NCBI GenBank assembly: GCA_947174515.1
Contig: CAMWJD010000004.1
Span: 1 to 32,964 of the forward strand
Direction: 5' to 3'
Source of the DNA: an uncultured Porphyromonadaceae bacterium
GTDB taxonomy: Bacteria > Bacteroidota > Bacteroidia > Bacteroidales > Muribaculaceae
DNA: 32,964 nt
Made by a program: the position numbers and the translations under genes
Shown here: positions 1 through 7,268 of the stretch, piece after piece
How positions within the stretch are numbered: position 1 is the first letter of the stretch
How the letters are laid out: every line of letters starts with the position of its first letter
The notes under the pieces: model-generated
Told to the model about the DNA's origin: nothing
The model's input: the letters and a program-made list of their open reading frames with translations, nothing else
Database searches by the model: none

Positions 1-1
1 T

Positions 2-70
2 GAATTGAGAATTGAGAATTGAGAATTGAGAATTGAGAATTGAGAATTGAGAATTAAGAATTGAGAATTT
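2..70. repeat. 7-bp tandem repeat (GAATTGA)n
   Basis: The heptamer GAATTGA is repeated head to tail about nine and a half times. One unit is altered (GAATTAA at 51-57) and the last is partial. The array reaches the window edge, so its full length is not visible. It lies downstream of the hutU stop codon and holds no ORF of its own. Its role is unknown; slipped-strand expansion is the likely origin (inference). Confidence 0.95.
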
Positions 71-106
71 TTGGTCCAATTAGACTAATTAGCCTAATTG
101 GGCATT
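71..106. repeat. 9-bp period degenerate repeat, short array
   Basis: Four successive nonamers (TTGGTCCAA, TTAGACTAA, TTAGCCTAA, TTGGGCATT) directly follow the 7-bp repeat. Most are near-palindromes of the form TTAGnCTAA. The same kind of unit forms a longer array at 25384-25490. The tract ends four bases before the hutU stop codon. Confidence 0.7.
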
Positions 107-109
107 AAA

Positions 110-2107
110 TTAATCATTGATAATTGATTTCAGGAATTCTTCATCTGCTATAAAAGGCTCTGTGATCATGAAGCCGTTTTCAGCTTGCGTATCGTTCCAT
201 TCCTTGACAGTGGCCATCGCGTTTTCATTGCGTGCCCAACTCCTACGAGCTACGCCTCCCATAACGTCCCAAAGCATTGCCTTTGTCAGAATTTCATCCA
301 CTCTGTCAGATCCGTCGCAAATCATTCCGAAACCACCGTTTATAGCCTTTCCGATTCCCACACCGCCACCGTTGTGGAGTGCAACGAGACTCATTCCGCG
401 TGCACAGTTGCCTGCAAAGCACTGTACTGCCATATCTGCCATTACGTTAGATCCATCTTTGATATTGGATGTTTCACGGAAGGGAGAATCTGTGCCGCTC
501 ACATCATGATGGTCGCGCCCAAGCATTATCGGTCCTACCTCTCCCTTACGAACCATATCATTGAATTTCAAGGCAATCTTCAGGCGACCCATGGCATCCT
601 GATAGAGAATACGAGCTTGCGTGCCAACAACGAGTGCATTCTTTTCTGCATCGCGTATCCATACCCAGTTGTCCATGTCCTGACCGCGTCGATCCTTGGG
701 AATACAATCCATAGCTGCCTTGTCTGTCTTCACCAAGTCTTCGTGTTTTCCGCTGAGGCAAACCCAACGGAAAGGACCGTATCCAAAGTCGAAAAGCATC
801 GGACCCATGATGTCTTCTACATATGATGGCCAGATAAAACCATCTTTCTCATCCACACCATTCTTCGACAATTCTTTAACTCCTGCATCATACATAGCTT
901 TCATGAAGGAGTTGCCATAGTCGAAGAAATATGTGCCGCGATCCACGAGGGTCTTTATTGCTTTGTAATGACGGTGAAGAGTCAAGTCTACAAGACGACG
1001 GAATTCTTCAGGATTATCATGAAGCAGACGAGTACGCTCCTCAAAAGAAAGACCGGCAGGACAATATCCGCCCTCATACACCGCATGGCATGAGGTCTGG
1101 TCACTAAGCAGTTCTATCTTTTTGTTTTCTTTTACCGCATATTCCAGTAAATCTACTATATTTCCATGATATGCAATAGAAAGTGGCTTTTTCTCAACCA
1201 TTGCTTCCTCTGCGAGATGGAATGCTTCGGCAAGATCATCTGTGACCACCTGCACCCATCCCTGATTCTTGCGGGTTGCTATTCTTGATGCATCTACTTC
1301 AGCTACAATTGAGACGGCTCCCGCTATGTCTGCGGCTTTCGGCTGAGCACCGCTCATACCGCCAAGGCCTGAACTTACAAAAAGATGACCACGGAGATCT
1401 CCATCTTGCGGGACTCCGAGTTTCATTCGCCCTGCATTGAGAATGGTGTTGAATGTGCCATGCACGATTCCTTGAGGTCCGATATACATCCAACCTCCGG
1501 CTGTCATCTGTCCATAATTTGCAACTCCCATCTGCATTGCTTCATGCCAGTCGTGGAGATTATCAAACATGCCCACCATCATTGCATTGGTGATAATGAC
1601 CCGTGGAGCTTCCGGACGCGAGGGGAAGAGACCGAGAGGATGGCCTGATTCCACTACAAGAGTCTGGTCTTCAGTCAGGTTTTCAAGATATTTTTTTATA
1701 AGTCGGTATTGAAGCCAGTTTTGGCATACCTGGCCGGTCTCGCCATAAGTGACAAGTTCATATGGATAAAGAGCTATGTCAAAGCAGAGATTATTGTCAA
1801 TCATTACCTGGAAAGCCTTTCCTGCAAGACATTTTCCCTTGTATTCATCGACAGGCTTTGCCTTCAGGTCGCCCTGAGGACGCCAACGATAGGCATATAT
1901 GCGACCACGTGTGCGCAGTTCCTCAAGAAATTCAGGAGCCGCTTTCTCATGAAGTTCCTCCGGAAGATATCGAAGAGCATTCTTAAGTGCCGTTATTGTC
2001 TTATCAGGAGTTAAAGTATAATGACGGTCCGGAGCACGACGGATGCCGTCGACAAATTTGGGATCTTCGGGCCATTCTGCCGAAAGAAGGATTCTATTAT
2101 CTGTCAT
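110..2107 (-). CDS. hutU: Urocanate hydratase (urocanase)
   Basis: This enzyme converts urocanate to 4-imidazolone-5-propionate, the second step of histidine breakdown, in the cytoplasm with tightly bound NAD+. The protein has 665 residues, the long form seen in Bacteroidetes and animals rather than the roughly 555-residue proteobacterial form. Visible family signatures are QMTAGGWMYIGPQGIVHGT (about 200-218), a glycine-rich GLGGMSGAQ (about 247-255) of the NAD-binding region, and a cysteine at 450 in FRWVCLSG, matching the conserved active-site cysteine. The start is the first ATG, and the divergent ECF operon lies about 300 bp upstream. No other hut gene is visible; partners could lie left of the window. 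The last codons run into AT-rich repeat-like sequence. Confidence 0.97.
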   Translation of the reverse strand: MTDNRILLSAEWPEDPKFVDGIRRAPDRHYTLTPDKTITALKNALRYLPEELHEKAAPEFLEELRTRGRIYAYRWRPQGDLKAKPVDEYKGKCLAGKAFQVMIDNNLCFDIALYPYELVTYGETGQVCQNWLQYRLIKKYLENLTEDQTLVVESGHPLGLFPSRPEAPRVIITNAMMVGMFDNLHDWHEAMQMGVANYGQMTAGGWMYIGPQGIVHGTFNTILNAGRMKLGVPQDGDLRGHLFVSSGLGGMSGAQPKAADIAGAVSIVAEVDASRIATRKNQGWVQVVTDDLAEAFHLAEEAMVEKKPLSIAYHGNIVDLLEYAVKENKKIELLSDQTSCHAVYEGGYCPAGLSFEERTRLLHDNPEEFRRLVDLTLHRHYKAIKTLVDRGTYFFDYGNSFMKAMYDAGVKELSKNGVDEKDGFIWPSYVEDIMGPMLFDFGYGPFRWVCLSGKHEDLVKTDKAAMDCIPKDRRGQDMDNWVWIRDAEKNALVVGTQARILYQDAMGRLKIALKFNDMVRKGEVGPIMLGRDHHDVSGTDSPFRETSNIKDGSNVMADMAVQCFAGNCARGMSLVALHNGGGVGIGKAINGGFGMICDGSDRVDEILTKAMLWDVMGGVARRSWARNENAMATVKEWNDTQAENGFMITEPFIADEEFLKSIIND

Positions 2108-2167
2108 ATATCAGGTCAGTTAGTATCTTATGTATATCTGATTTACTCACAAACTGCGAGTTCACCA

Positions 2168-2200
2168 CAAAATTAATAAAATTTTGCCAAACGAGCACAA
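2168..2200 (-). promoter_or_regulatory. Possible hutU promoter
   Basis: On the minus strand TAATTTTG (2175-2168) matches the Bacteroidetes -7 box TAnnTTTG. A TTG lies 22 bp upstream, slightly more than the usual 19-21. It would give a leader of about 55 nt before the hutU ATG. The rest of the 2108-2405 gap holds the divergent ECF promoter and a weak hairpin at 2282-2301. Confidence 0.4.
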
Positions 2201-2346
2201 AAAACACAAAGAAAAATTTAGGAATGAATGTTTATATCGTCACCATCCACACCCGTCACCAAACTAACACATACCGATCATTAGTCTCAAAGAGGAGGCT
2301 ACTAAAAATAGATTACGGGAAAAATCATTCTCTCTTGAAAATATCA

Positions 2347-2373
2347 TGTAACAATCTGATACGTTTTCTCGTC
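2347..2373 (+). promoter_or_regulatory. ECF-type promoter (TGTAAC-N17-CGTC), probable autoregulation
   Basis: TGTAAC (2347-2352), a 17-bp spacer and CGTC (2370-2373) reproduce the general ECF sigma promoter layout: an AAC-containing -35 and a CGTC -10, as described for Bacillus SigX/SigM-type promoters. It lies 32 bp upstream of the ECF sigma ATG, where an autoregulatory promoter is expected. No TAnnTTTG housekeeping box is evident here. Which sigma factor uses it is inferred. Confidence 0.5.
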
Positions 2374-2405
2374 ATTATGATATAACATTGATATTTCTTA
2401 CAGTT

Positions 2406-2903
2406 ATGACCGACGGAGAGTTCAAACGGATAATACTTCCAAATTACCGACAAATGTATGCCACTGCATTTGCGATACTCCGTGACTCAAACGATGCGTC
2501 GGATGCAGTGCAAGACACCGTCTCGGCATTATGGCAGAAACATCAGCGTCTGGAAGCTCCCGAAAATGCACAGTCTTTCTGCAACCGAACGATAAGAAAC
2601 CATTGTATAGATCGGATCCGTCAGAATTCAAACAGATATTTTGAAAAAATAGACAGTTTGTATCAGTATCCATCCGAATCCACTGCAGATTCCGAAGTTT
2701 CCCTATCTTCAACAGCCATCCTTATCATGAATTATCTTACCAAAATAAATATCAGGCACAGGAAAGTTCTAACGCTTAGTATTTTCAGTCAACTTTCCAA
2801 CGATGAGATAAGCGTTGCCACTGGAGAATCCCCCGAAAATGTAAGGGTTATCCTGAGCAGAGGAAGAAAACTTATAAAAGAACTACTGAAAAATGAAAAA
2901 TAA
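2406..2903 (+). CDS. ECF (sigma-70 family, group 4) RNA polymerase sigma factor
   Basis: The protein has 165 residues when started at the second ATG of the listed ORF. That start gives the normal family N-terminus and keeps the promoter-like site upstream. Region 2 is visible in the YATAFAILRDSNDASDAVQD segment (about 18-37), and a region 4 helix-turn-helix in LTLSIFSQLSNDEISVATGE and the following ENVRVILSRGRKLIKELL. It should direct RNA polymerase to a small set of promoters, probably including its own. Its end overlaps the anti-sigma-like gene by 11 bp, so the two are probably translationally coupled. The inducing signal cannot be read from the sequence. Confidence 0.93.
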   Translation: MTDGEFKRIILPNYRQMYATAFAILRDSNDASDAVQDTVSALWQKHQRLEAPENAQSFCNRTIRNHCIDRIRQNSNRYFEKIDSLYQYPSESTADSEVSLSSTAILIMNYLTKINIRHRKVLTLSIFSQLSNDEISVATGESPENVRVILSRGRKLIKELLKNEK

Positions 2904-3612
2904 TCTTAATATCGATAATCTGCGACTTCTGCTTCATAAATATTATGAAGGGGAAACGTCACCGGATGAGGAAAAACTCATAGAGTGTTTCTTCGCCGAA
3001 ACCGATGCCGATCTCAACTCTCAGAATATGGCTCTTGATAAAGAACTGTTCTCATCAATAGCTGAGTTGTGCCCCGGGCCTGATGATTGTGACATCCCGG
3101 ATCATCTTGCTGATAGAATTACTGCGATCACAGAGAGTTCAGAAGACTTATTTTCAAGCAAGAATAAAAAGAAATGGAAGATATCTATAACCTATGCAGC
3201 AGTGGCAGCTTGTATATGTGTGGCAGTAACCAACGGCATAAGATGGCTTTCCGCCCCGATAACCGAACCCACTCACAATATGAATCATTTAGCTGCGACA
3301 CCTGCCAAATCTCATACACTTCTTAATGAAGAAAATTCCAAGCATAATGTCATGCCGGAAAAGCCGGTGGCGGAACTCAATCCACCTGCCCCTGAACCTC
3401 GTCAAGTAAAAACTAAAACTGAGAATGTAACAGATCAAAATAATATTAATGAAAACTATGTAGAGATTACAGATCCGGAAGAGGCGGAGAAAATTGTACT
3501 TGAAATCGGCAGACTTTTAGCCGTCAATTCCCAAAAGACAAACGAGGCAATTCAAAATTTAGAGAAAACAATAGGTGAATATAAGGAACTAACTAAATCC
3601 ATATTGAAATGA
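2893..3612 (+). CDS. Probable anti-sigma factor, single-pass membrane protein
   Basis: This 239-residue protein directly overlaps the ECF sigma gene. Its cytosolic N-terminus has a motif common in Bacteroidetes anti-sigma-like proteins (HKYYEGETSPDEEKLIECFF, about 15-34). One hydrophobic span (about 96-114) follows a lysine-rich stretch. Beyond it are a proline-rich linker (about 150-170) and a charged C-terminal helix (about 185-239) that looks coiled-coil forming. The layout suits an inner-membrane protein that holds the sigma factor and senses an envelope state. Assignment rests on position and architecture rather than a strong family motif. The stop overlaps the next start (ATGA). Confidence 0.7.
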   Translation: MKNNLNIDNLRLLLHKYYEGETSPDEEKLIECFFAETDADLNSQNMALDKELFSSIAELCPGPDDCDIPDHLADRITAITESSEDLFSSKNKKKWKISITYAAVAACICVAVTNGIRWLSAPITEPTHNMNHLAATPAKSHTLLNEENSKHNVMPEKPVAELNPPAPEPRQVKTKTENVTDQNNINENYVEITDPEEAEKIVLEIGRLLAVNSQKTNEAIQNLEKTIGEYKELTKSILK

Positions 3613-4088
3613 AAAACTTAAAGAATATAATATTAGCCATCTTCTGTTTGCTGACTGTCAATTGTTCAGCTCAGCGTATGCTTACTGAAGTTGCTTCCAT
3701 GAAGGGCGTGAGTTCCGTCTATATCGGAAAGACAATGTTGAAACTGGCCGGGGCTTCGATGTCTATCACCGGCGACCAATCAGCTATCGACCTGTCAAAG
3801 CTTTTCAAAGATCTCTCATCCATTGAAATAATATCATGTGAGGATAAGAAAATGGCGGATAAAGTGGAAAAGAAATGCAAAAGCATACTGTCTAAACTTC
3901 CGATGGAAGTGATCACGGAAACTACAAGCGACGGACAGAATGTAGAGATATCAGGAGTATTTGATAAAGAGGGCCGTAACCTTGAGATCCTACTCATATC
4001 CGTCACAGGAAATGAAGAAGCCTCCTTTATCCTCTTAAAAGGAAAAATAGACATAGTCACCCTCAACAATGCTATCCTAATAGACTAA
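3609..4088 (+). CDS. DUF4252 family exported protein
   Basis: This 159-residue protein has an N-terminal signal peptide (hydrophobic core about 6-18, then CSAQ). The cysteine is preceded by Asn, so a lipobox is doubtful and plain cleavage after SAQ is possible. The body (MKGVSSVYIGKTML, a helix rich in K/D/E, and EILLISVTGNEEASFILLKG) matches the pattern of DUF4252 proteins, which in Bacteroidetes often sit beside ECF sigma and anti-sigma genes. The biochemical role is unknown. The gene overlaps the anti-sigma-like gene by 4 bp and is followed 13 bp later by the large plug-domain gene, so all four are probably one transcript. Confidence 0.8.
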   Translation: MKNLKNIILAIFCLLTVNCSAQRMLTEVASMKGVSSVYIGKTMLKLAGASMSITGDQSAIDLSKLFKDLSSIEIISCEDKKMADKVEKKCKSILSKLPMEVITETTSDGQNVEISGVFDKEGRNLEILLISVTGNEEASFILLKGKIDIVTLNNAILID

Positions 4089-4101
4089 TTCACTTGACAA
4101 A

Positions 4102-7100
4102 ATGAAAAAGATTACCTTTATCCTGACTCTGCTTTTCAGCAGCTTGATCGCTAATGCCCTGACCGTAGATCAGCTGATCAAATATTATAGGAATATGCCT
4201 GATATTCAATGCGAAGTGATTAAAGGAAAGGAATTGCAGGCTCTCTTGGACAGCGCTTCGACGAATATAGGAAATAAAACTCATCGCACGGCAAAAAAAC
4301 TCATTTTTCTTGGCTTCCTGAATGATGAGGAACAACGGAGTGAACTTTCATCCAAGCTTGAAACACTGGATGATTACAGTATTGCATTTTCATATACGAA
4401 GGATACTCCGGGAACTATCAATCCCCTATTATCTACTATCACCGGACTTGAAACTTCAGTCGCAGTAGAAATATATAGTAAAAATTCTTCTTCAAACGAT
4501 TATTTAAGCAAACCGCTTTTTGTAATATATATATGGGGAATGGTCGGTTTGGCTTATCTGGATGGGAATATAAATCAGGATATCGCCAAAGATTTCGTGG
4601 AAGTTACATTCAACACCAGTTATTCCATCTCTCCTTCACCTGCTCGCAAAAGTGAAAAACAGAGTACACTTAAACGCTTAAACCACCAACTGAGCATCTA
4701 TCCGCAGGAAAAACTTCATGTCGTAACCGACCGTGACCTTTACTGTGGAGGAGACACAATCTGGCTTCGTGCTTTCGTTGTGGATGCGGACACTCACACT
4801 CAGACCGCGATAAGCAAGTATGTTTACGTAGAACTTCTCACACCTTTTGGTTTTGCAGATAAGCGAGTCAAGTTAATGGAACGAGATGGAATCTATGCAG
4901 GCTACATTCCTATAGACGAGGAAATATACGAAGGAGATTACACTCTGTCTGCATATACTGCCTATTCAGAAAACCAAGGGAAAGACTTCTTCTTCCGGAA
5001 ACCCCTCAGAATTATGGCACCTCAAAGTTCAAAATATACAATTGAGTCAAAATTCCTCCCTGCAAAAGATGGAGAAGTAACCGGAAATTTCAAAATCATG
5101 GCTATTGAAGGGAATCCTATCAATTATAAAGTGATGTCCTGGACTATGCCCGACGGCAATACGCTGGAAATGCCCCATGCAGATAATGGATTGAGCAGAA
5201 ATTTCAACCGAAGCAAAGATGAAAAAATTGTACTCGTGAAGTTTGGAGACTACGGTAAATATTTCACGATTGAGTATCCGGTTGAGTCAACAGATATATC
5301 TTTCTATCCGGAAGGCGGGTGGCTAATAGCAAACCAACCCTGTACTGTTGCATTCAAAGCAACTGACGAAAACGGAAAGGGTATCAATGCCTCAGGTGTG
5401 ATCAAAAACAATAGAGGTGATGAAATTGTGAAATTCAGTACTGTCCACAACGGTATGGGAAGCTTTACATTCATCCCTGAAAGCGGAGACACCTATGCAG
5501 CTTACTTTTCAGGACCGGATGGAGCATCACAATCAGTTGAAATTGGATCTCCAAAGGATGGAGCGGCAGCTTTGCGTTACCGTGCAATCGGTTCGAAAGG
5601 CACATTCAGTGTAGCCGGAAGGGACGGAGAGGAACTTGAGCTGGTGGTAGCCCTGCGCGGTGCCGGTATTATATCTGCACCTATATCGGCTACTACCCCA
5701 CTATCATTCGACAAAGACGAGATGCCGGAAGGACTTTATCAGGCATTTCTTGTTTCAAAAAGCGACAATGCGGTGTTAAGCGAACGGTTATTCTTCTTGG
5801 GAGCTGACAGAAAAGCCACTGAAGTATCTGAACTCAGTGCAGACTCCACTACAATAAGTCTACGCATGCCCAAAGGGAATTCTGCAGACTGCACCGTACG
5901 GATCACGAATGGAAACATAACCGGCGCTACCACTGACAACGACATTCGCACACAACTGATGCTCCAGAGTGAACTGAGAGGACGAATTGAGAATCCTTCA
6001 TACTATTTCACAAACAATACTACCGAGGCCGAACGTAATCTCGACCTCCTGATGATGGTGAACGGCTGGAGCCGCTATAATCTCCCTGATGCCATACAAG
6101 GGAAATACGAAGAACCGAAAATTCCTCTGGAAATTGGTCAGGAAATATCCGGCCAGGTTCGTTCACGATGGAAAAACAGCCCTATGGAGGGAGTCTATAT
6201 CAGCGCTATTGCCCCTAAAATGAACTTCGGCACTTTTGCCGAAACTGACAAAAACGGGATGTTTCATATCAACGGCTTCGATTTTCCTGAAGGAACCTCA
6301 TATATATTTAAAGCAATGAATGAAACGGGAGCACTTGAAGCAAACTATGAAATCTATCCTGATGAATTCCCGGAAATTGATGTTTTGCATAATTCCACTT
6401 CTGTGGTGTCAGACGATCAGATAGCCGACTTTTTCAAAGGAAGCCGGTGGACATTACTTGATGAGGTAAATGTTCAGGCTTTTAAGGAAAGTAACGATAA
6501 TATATATGCTAATTTCGTATCTTACTCCAGAAGTGCCGACGATATGAAGATGAGAGGCATATCTTCCGTATGGCAGGCATTAAACGGGTTAGGTGGAATT
6601 TCGGACCACATGGGACATTTAAAATGGAGAAACTCAGAAATAAACTATTATATTGATGGAAAGCTGTTTGATCCCCGGGGCAACGCGACAATGGTGTATG
6701 ACGTGGCCGGACAACCTTCTTCGTGGCGCAGTCAAGCACTTCCCGAAAATATAGGAGGAAGTTCATTTTATGGTCCGACTTTGTCTGAAATTGAAGCGGC
6801 TGTGCCGTTCCAAACAATTGAAAGAATAGACTTCATTCGTCCTGAACATAGCATCGTCTTAGGTCCATCATATGGTGGCGCCGCGGTAGTGATAACGACT
6901 AAAAAAGGAGATAAGGTAAATTGGGAAAGGCAATTCGAATTAAAAGACTATCTCCCACTCGGCTATCAGCATTACAAGGAATACGCAAGTCCATTGCTTT
7001 CTATTGATACAGATGAATATGAATTGCAGTCACATCCGACTTTGCTTTGGATCCCATCTGCCAAATTTGATGAGAACGGGAAATCCATCAATCTGAAATT

Positions 7101-7191
7101 TCCCATAAAATCCAACTATAAAGTCATTATAGAAGGTATTTCCGACAATGGCGATATAATTTCAGAAACATCTTTACTTACGAGGCATTAG
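4102..7191 (+). CDS. Large exported protein: DUF4252-like N-terminus, MG2-like region, TonB plug-like domain
   Basis: This is a 1029-residue protein with a signal peptide cleaved near ANA (residue 19). Residues 20-168 resemble the preceding DUF4252 protein in order and pattern of segments. Residues about 197-310 look like a macroglobulin MG2 domain (motif QEKLHVVTDRDLYCGGDTIWLRA). Further beta-rich segments follow. About 665-740 resembles a carboxypeptidase-regulatory-like domain (SGQVRSRWKNSPMEGVYISA). About 845-960 resembles a TonB receptor plug (INYYIDGKLFDPRG, and FQTIERIDFIRPEHSIVLG before GGAAVVITTKKG). No beta-barrel follows, so it is not a complete TonB-dependent transporter. It probably acts in the periplasm or at the outer membrane; its function is unknown. 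It is the last gene of the ECF operon. Confidence 0.8.
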   Translation: MKKITFILTLLFSSLIANALTVDQLIKYYRNMPDIQCEVIKGKELQALLDSASTNIGNKTHRTAKKLIFLGFLNDEEQRSELSSKLETLDDYSIAFSYTKDTPGTINPLLSTITGLETSVAVEIYSKNSSSNDYLSKPLFVIYIWGMVGLAYLDGNINQDIAKDFVEVTFNTSYSISPSPARKSEKQSTLKRLNHQLSIYPQEKLHVVTDRDLYCGGDTIWLRAFVVDADTHTQTAISKYVYVELLTPFGFADKRVKLMERDGIYAGYIPIDEEIYEGDYTLSAYTAYSENQGKDFFFRKPLRIMAPQSSKYTIESKFLPAKDGEVTGNFKIMAIEGNPINYKVMSWTMPDGNTLEMPHADNGLSRNFNRSKDEKIVLVKFGDYGKYFTIEYPVESTDISFYPEGGWLIANQPCTVAFKATDENGKGINASGVIKNNRGDEIVKFSTVHNGMGSFTFIPESGDTYAAYFSGPDGASQSVEIGSPKDGAAALRYRAIGSKGTFSVAGRDGEELELVVALRGAGIISAPISATTPLSFDKDEMPEGLYQAFLVSKSDNAVLSERLFFLGADRKATEVSELSADSTTISLRMPKGNSADCTVRITNGNITGATTDNDIRTQLMLQSELRGRIENPSYYFTNNTTEAERNLDLLMMVNGWSRYNLPDAIQGKYEEPKIPLEIGQEISGQVRSRWKNSPMEGVYISAIAPKMNFGTFAETDKNGMFHINGFDFPEGTSYIFKAMNETGALEANYEIYPDEFPEIDVLHNSTSVVSDDQIADFFKGSRWTLLDEVNVQAFKESNDNIYANFVSYSRSADDMKMRGISSVWQALNGLGGISDHMGHLKWRNSEINYYIDGKLFDPRGNATMVYDVAGQPSSWRSQALPENIGGSSFYGPTLSEIEAAVPFQTIERIDFIRPEHSIVLGPSYGGAAVVITTKKGDKVNWERQFELKDYLPLGYQHYKEYASPLLSIDTDEYELQSHPTLLWIPSAKFDENGKSINLKFPIKSNYKVIIEGISDNGDIISETSLLTRH

Positions 7192-7211
7192 ATCGGTTAG
7201 AAAATAAAAAT

Positions 7212-7242
7212 TTGGTTATGTCGGAAATAAAGATTATCTTTG
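7212..7242 (+). promoter_or_regulatory. Bacteroidetes-type promoter of the arabinofuranosidase gene
   Basis: TTG (7212-7214), a 20-bp spacer and TATCTTTG (7235-7242) match the Bacteroidetes housekeeping consensus exactly. The ATG follows 26 bp after the -7 box. This separates the abf-trx transcript from the ECF operon that ends at 7191. No clear terminator is seen between them. Confidence 0.8.
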
Positions 7243-7268
7243 CAATTATAAATTTATAACCGAACGAC

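Noticed and set aside
2-106. CRISPR array
   Set aside because: Units are 7 and 9 bp with no spacers; no cas genes are present.
185-826. 213-residue plus-strand ORF
   Set aside because: Lies wholly antisense inside hutU, no family motif; a shadow frame.
2282-2301. Hairpin TAGTCTC/GAGGCTA in the hutU-ECF gap
   Set aside because: Short, with a wobble pair and no U run; could be chance.
1987-2385. 132-residue plus-strand ORF crossing the hutU start and intergenic gap
   Set aside because: Begins antisense within hutU, overlaps the ECF promoter and has no motif or start signal.
7193-7263. Inverted repeat TCGGTTA ... TAACCGA flanking the arabinofuranosidase promoter
   Set aside because: Arms of only 7 bp separated by nearly 60 bp; not distinguishable from chance.
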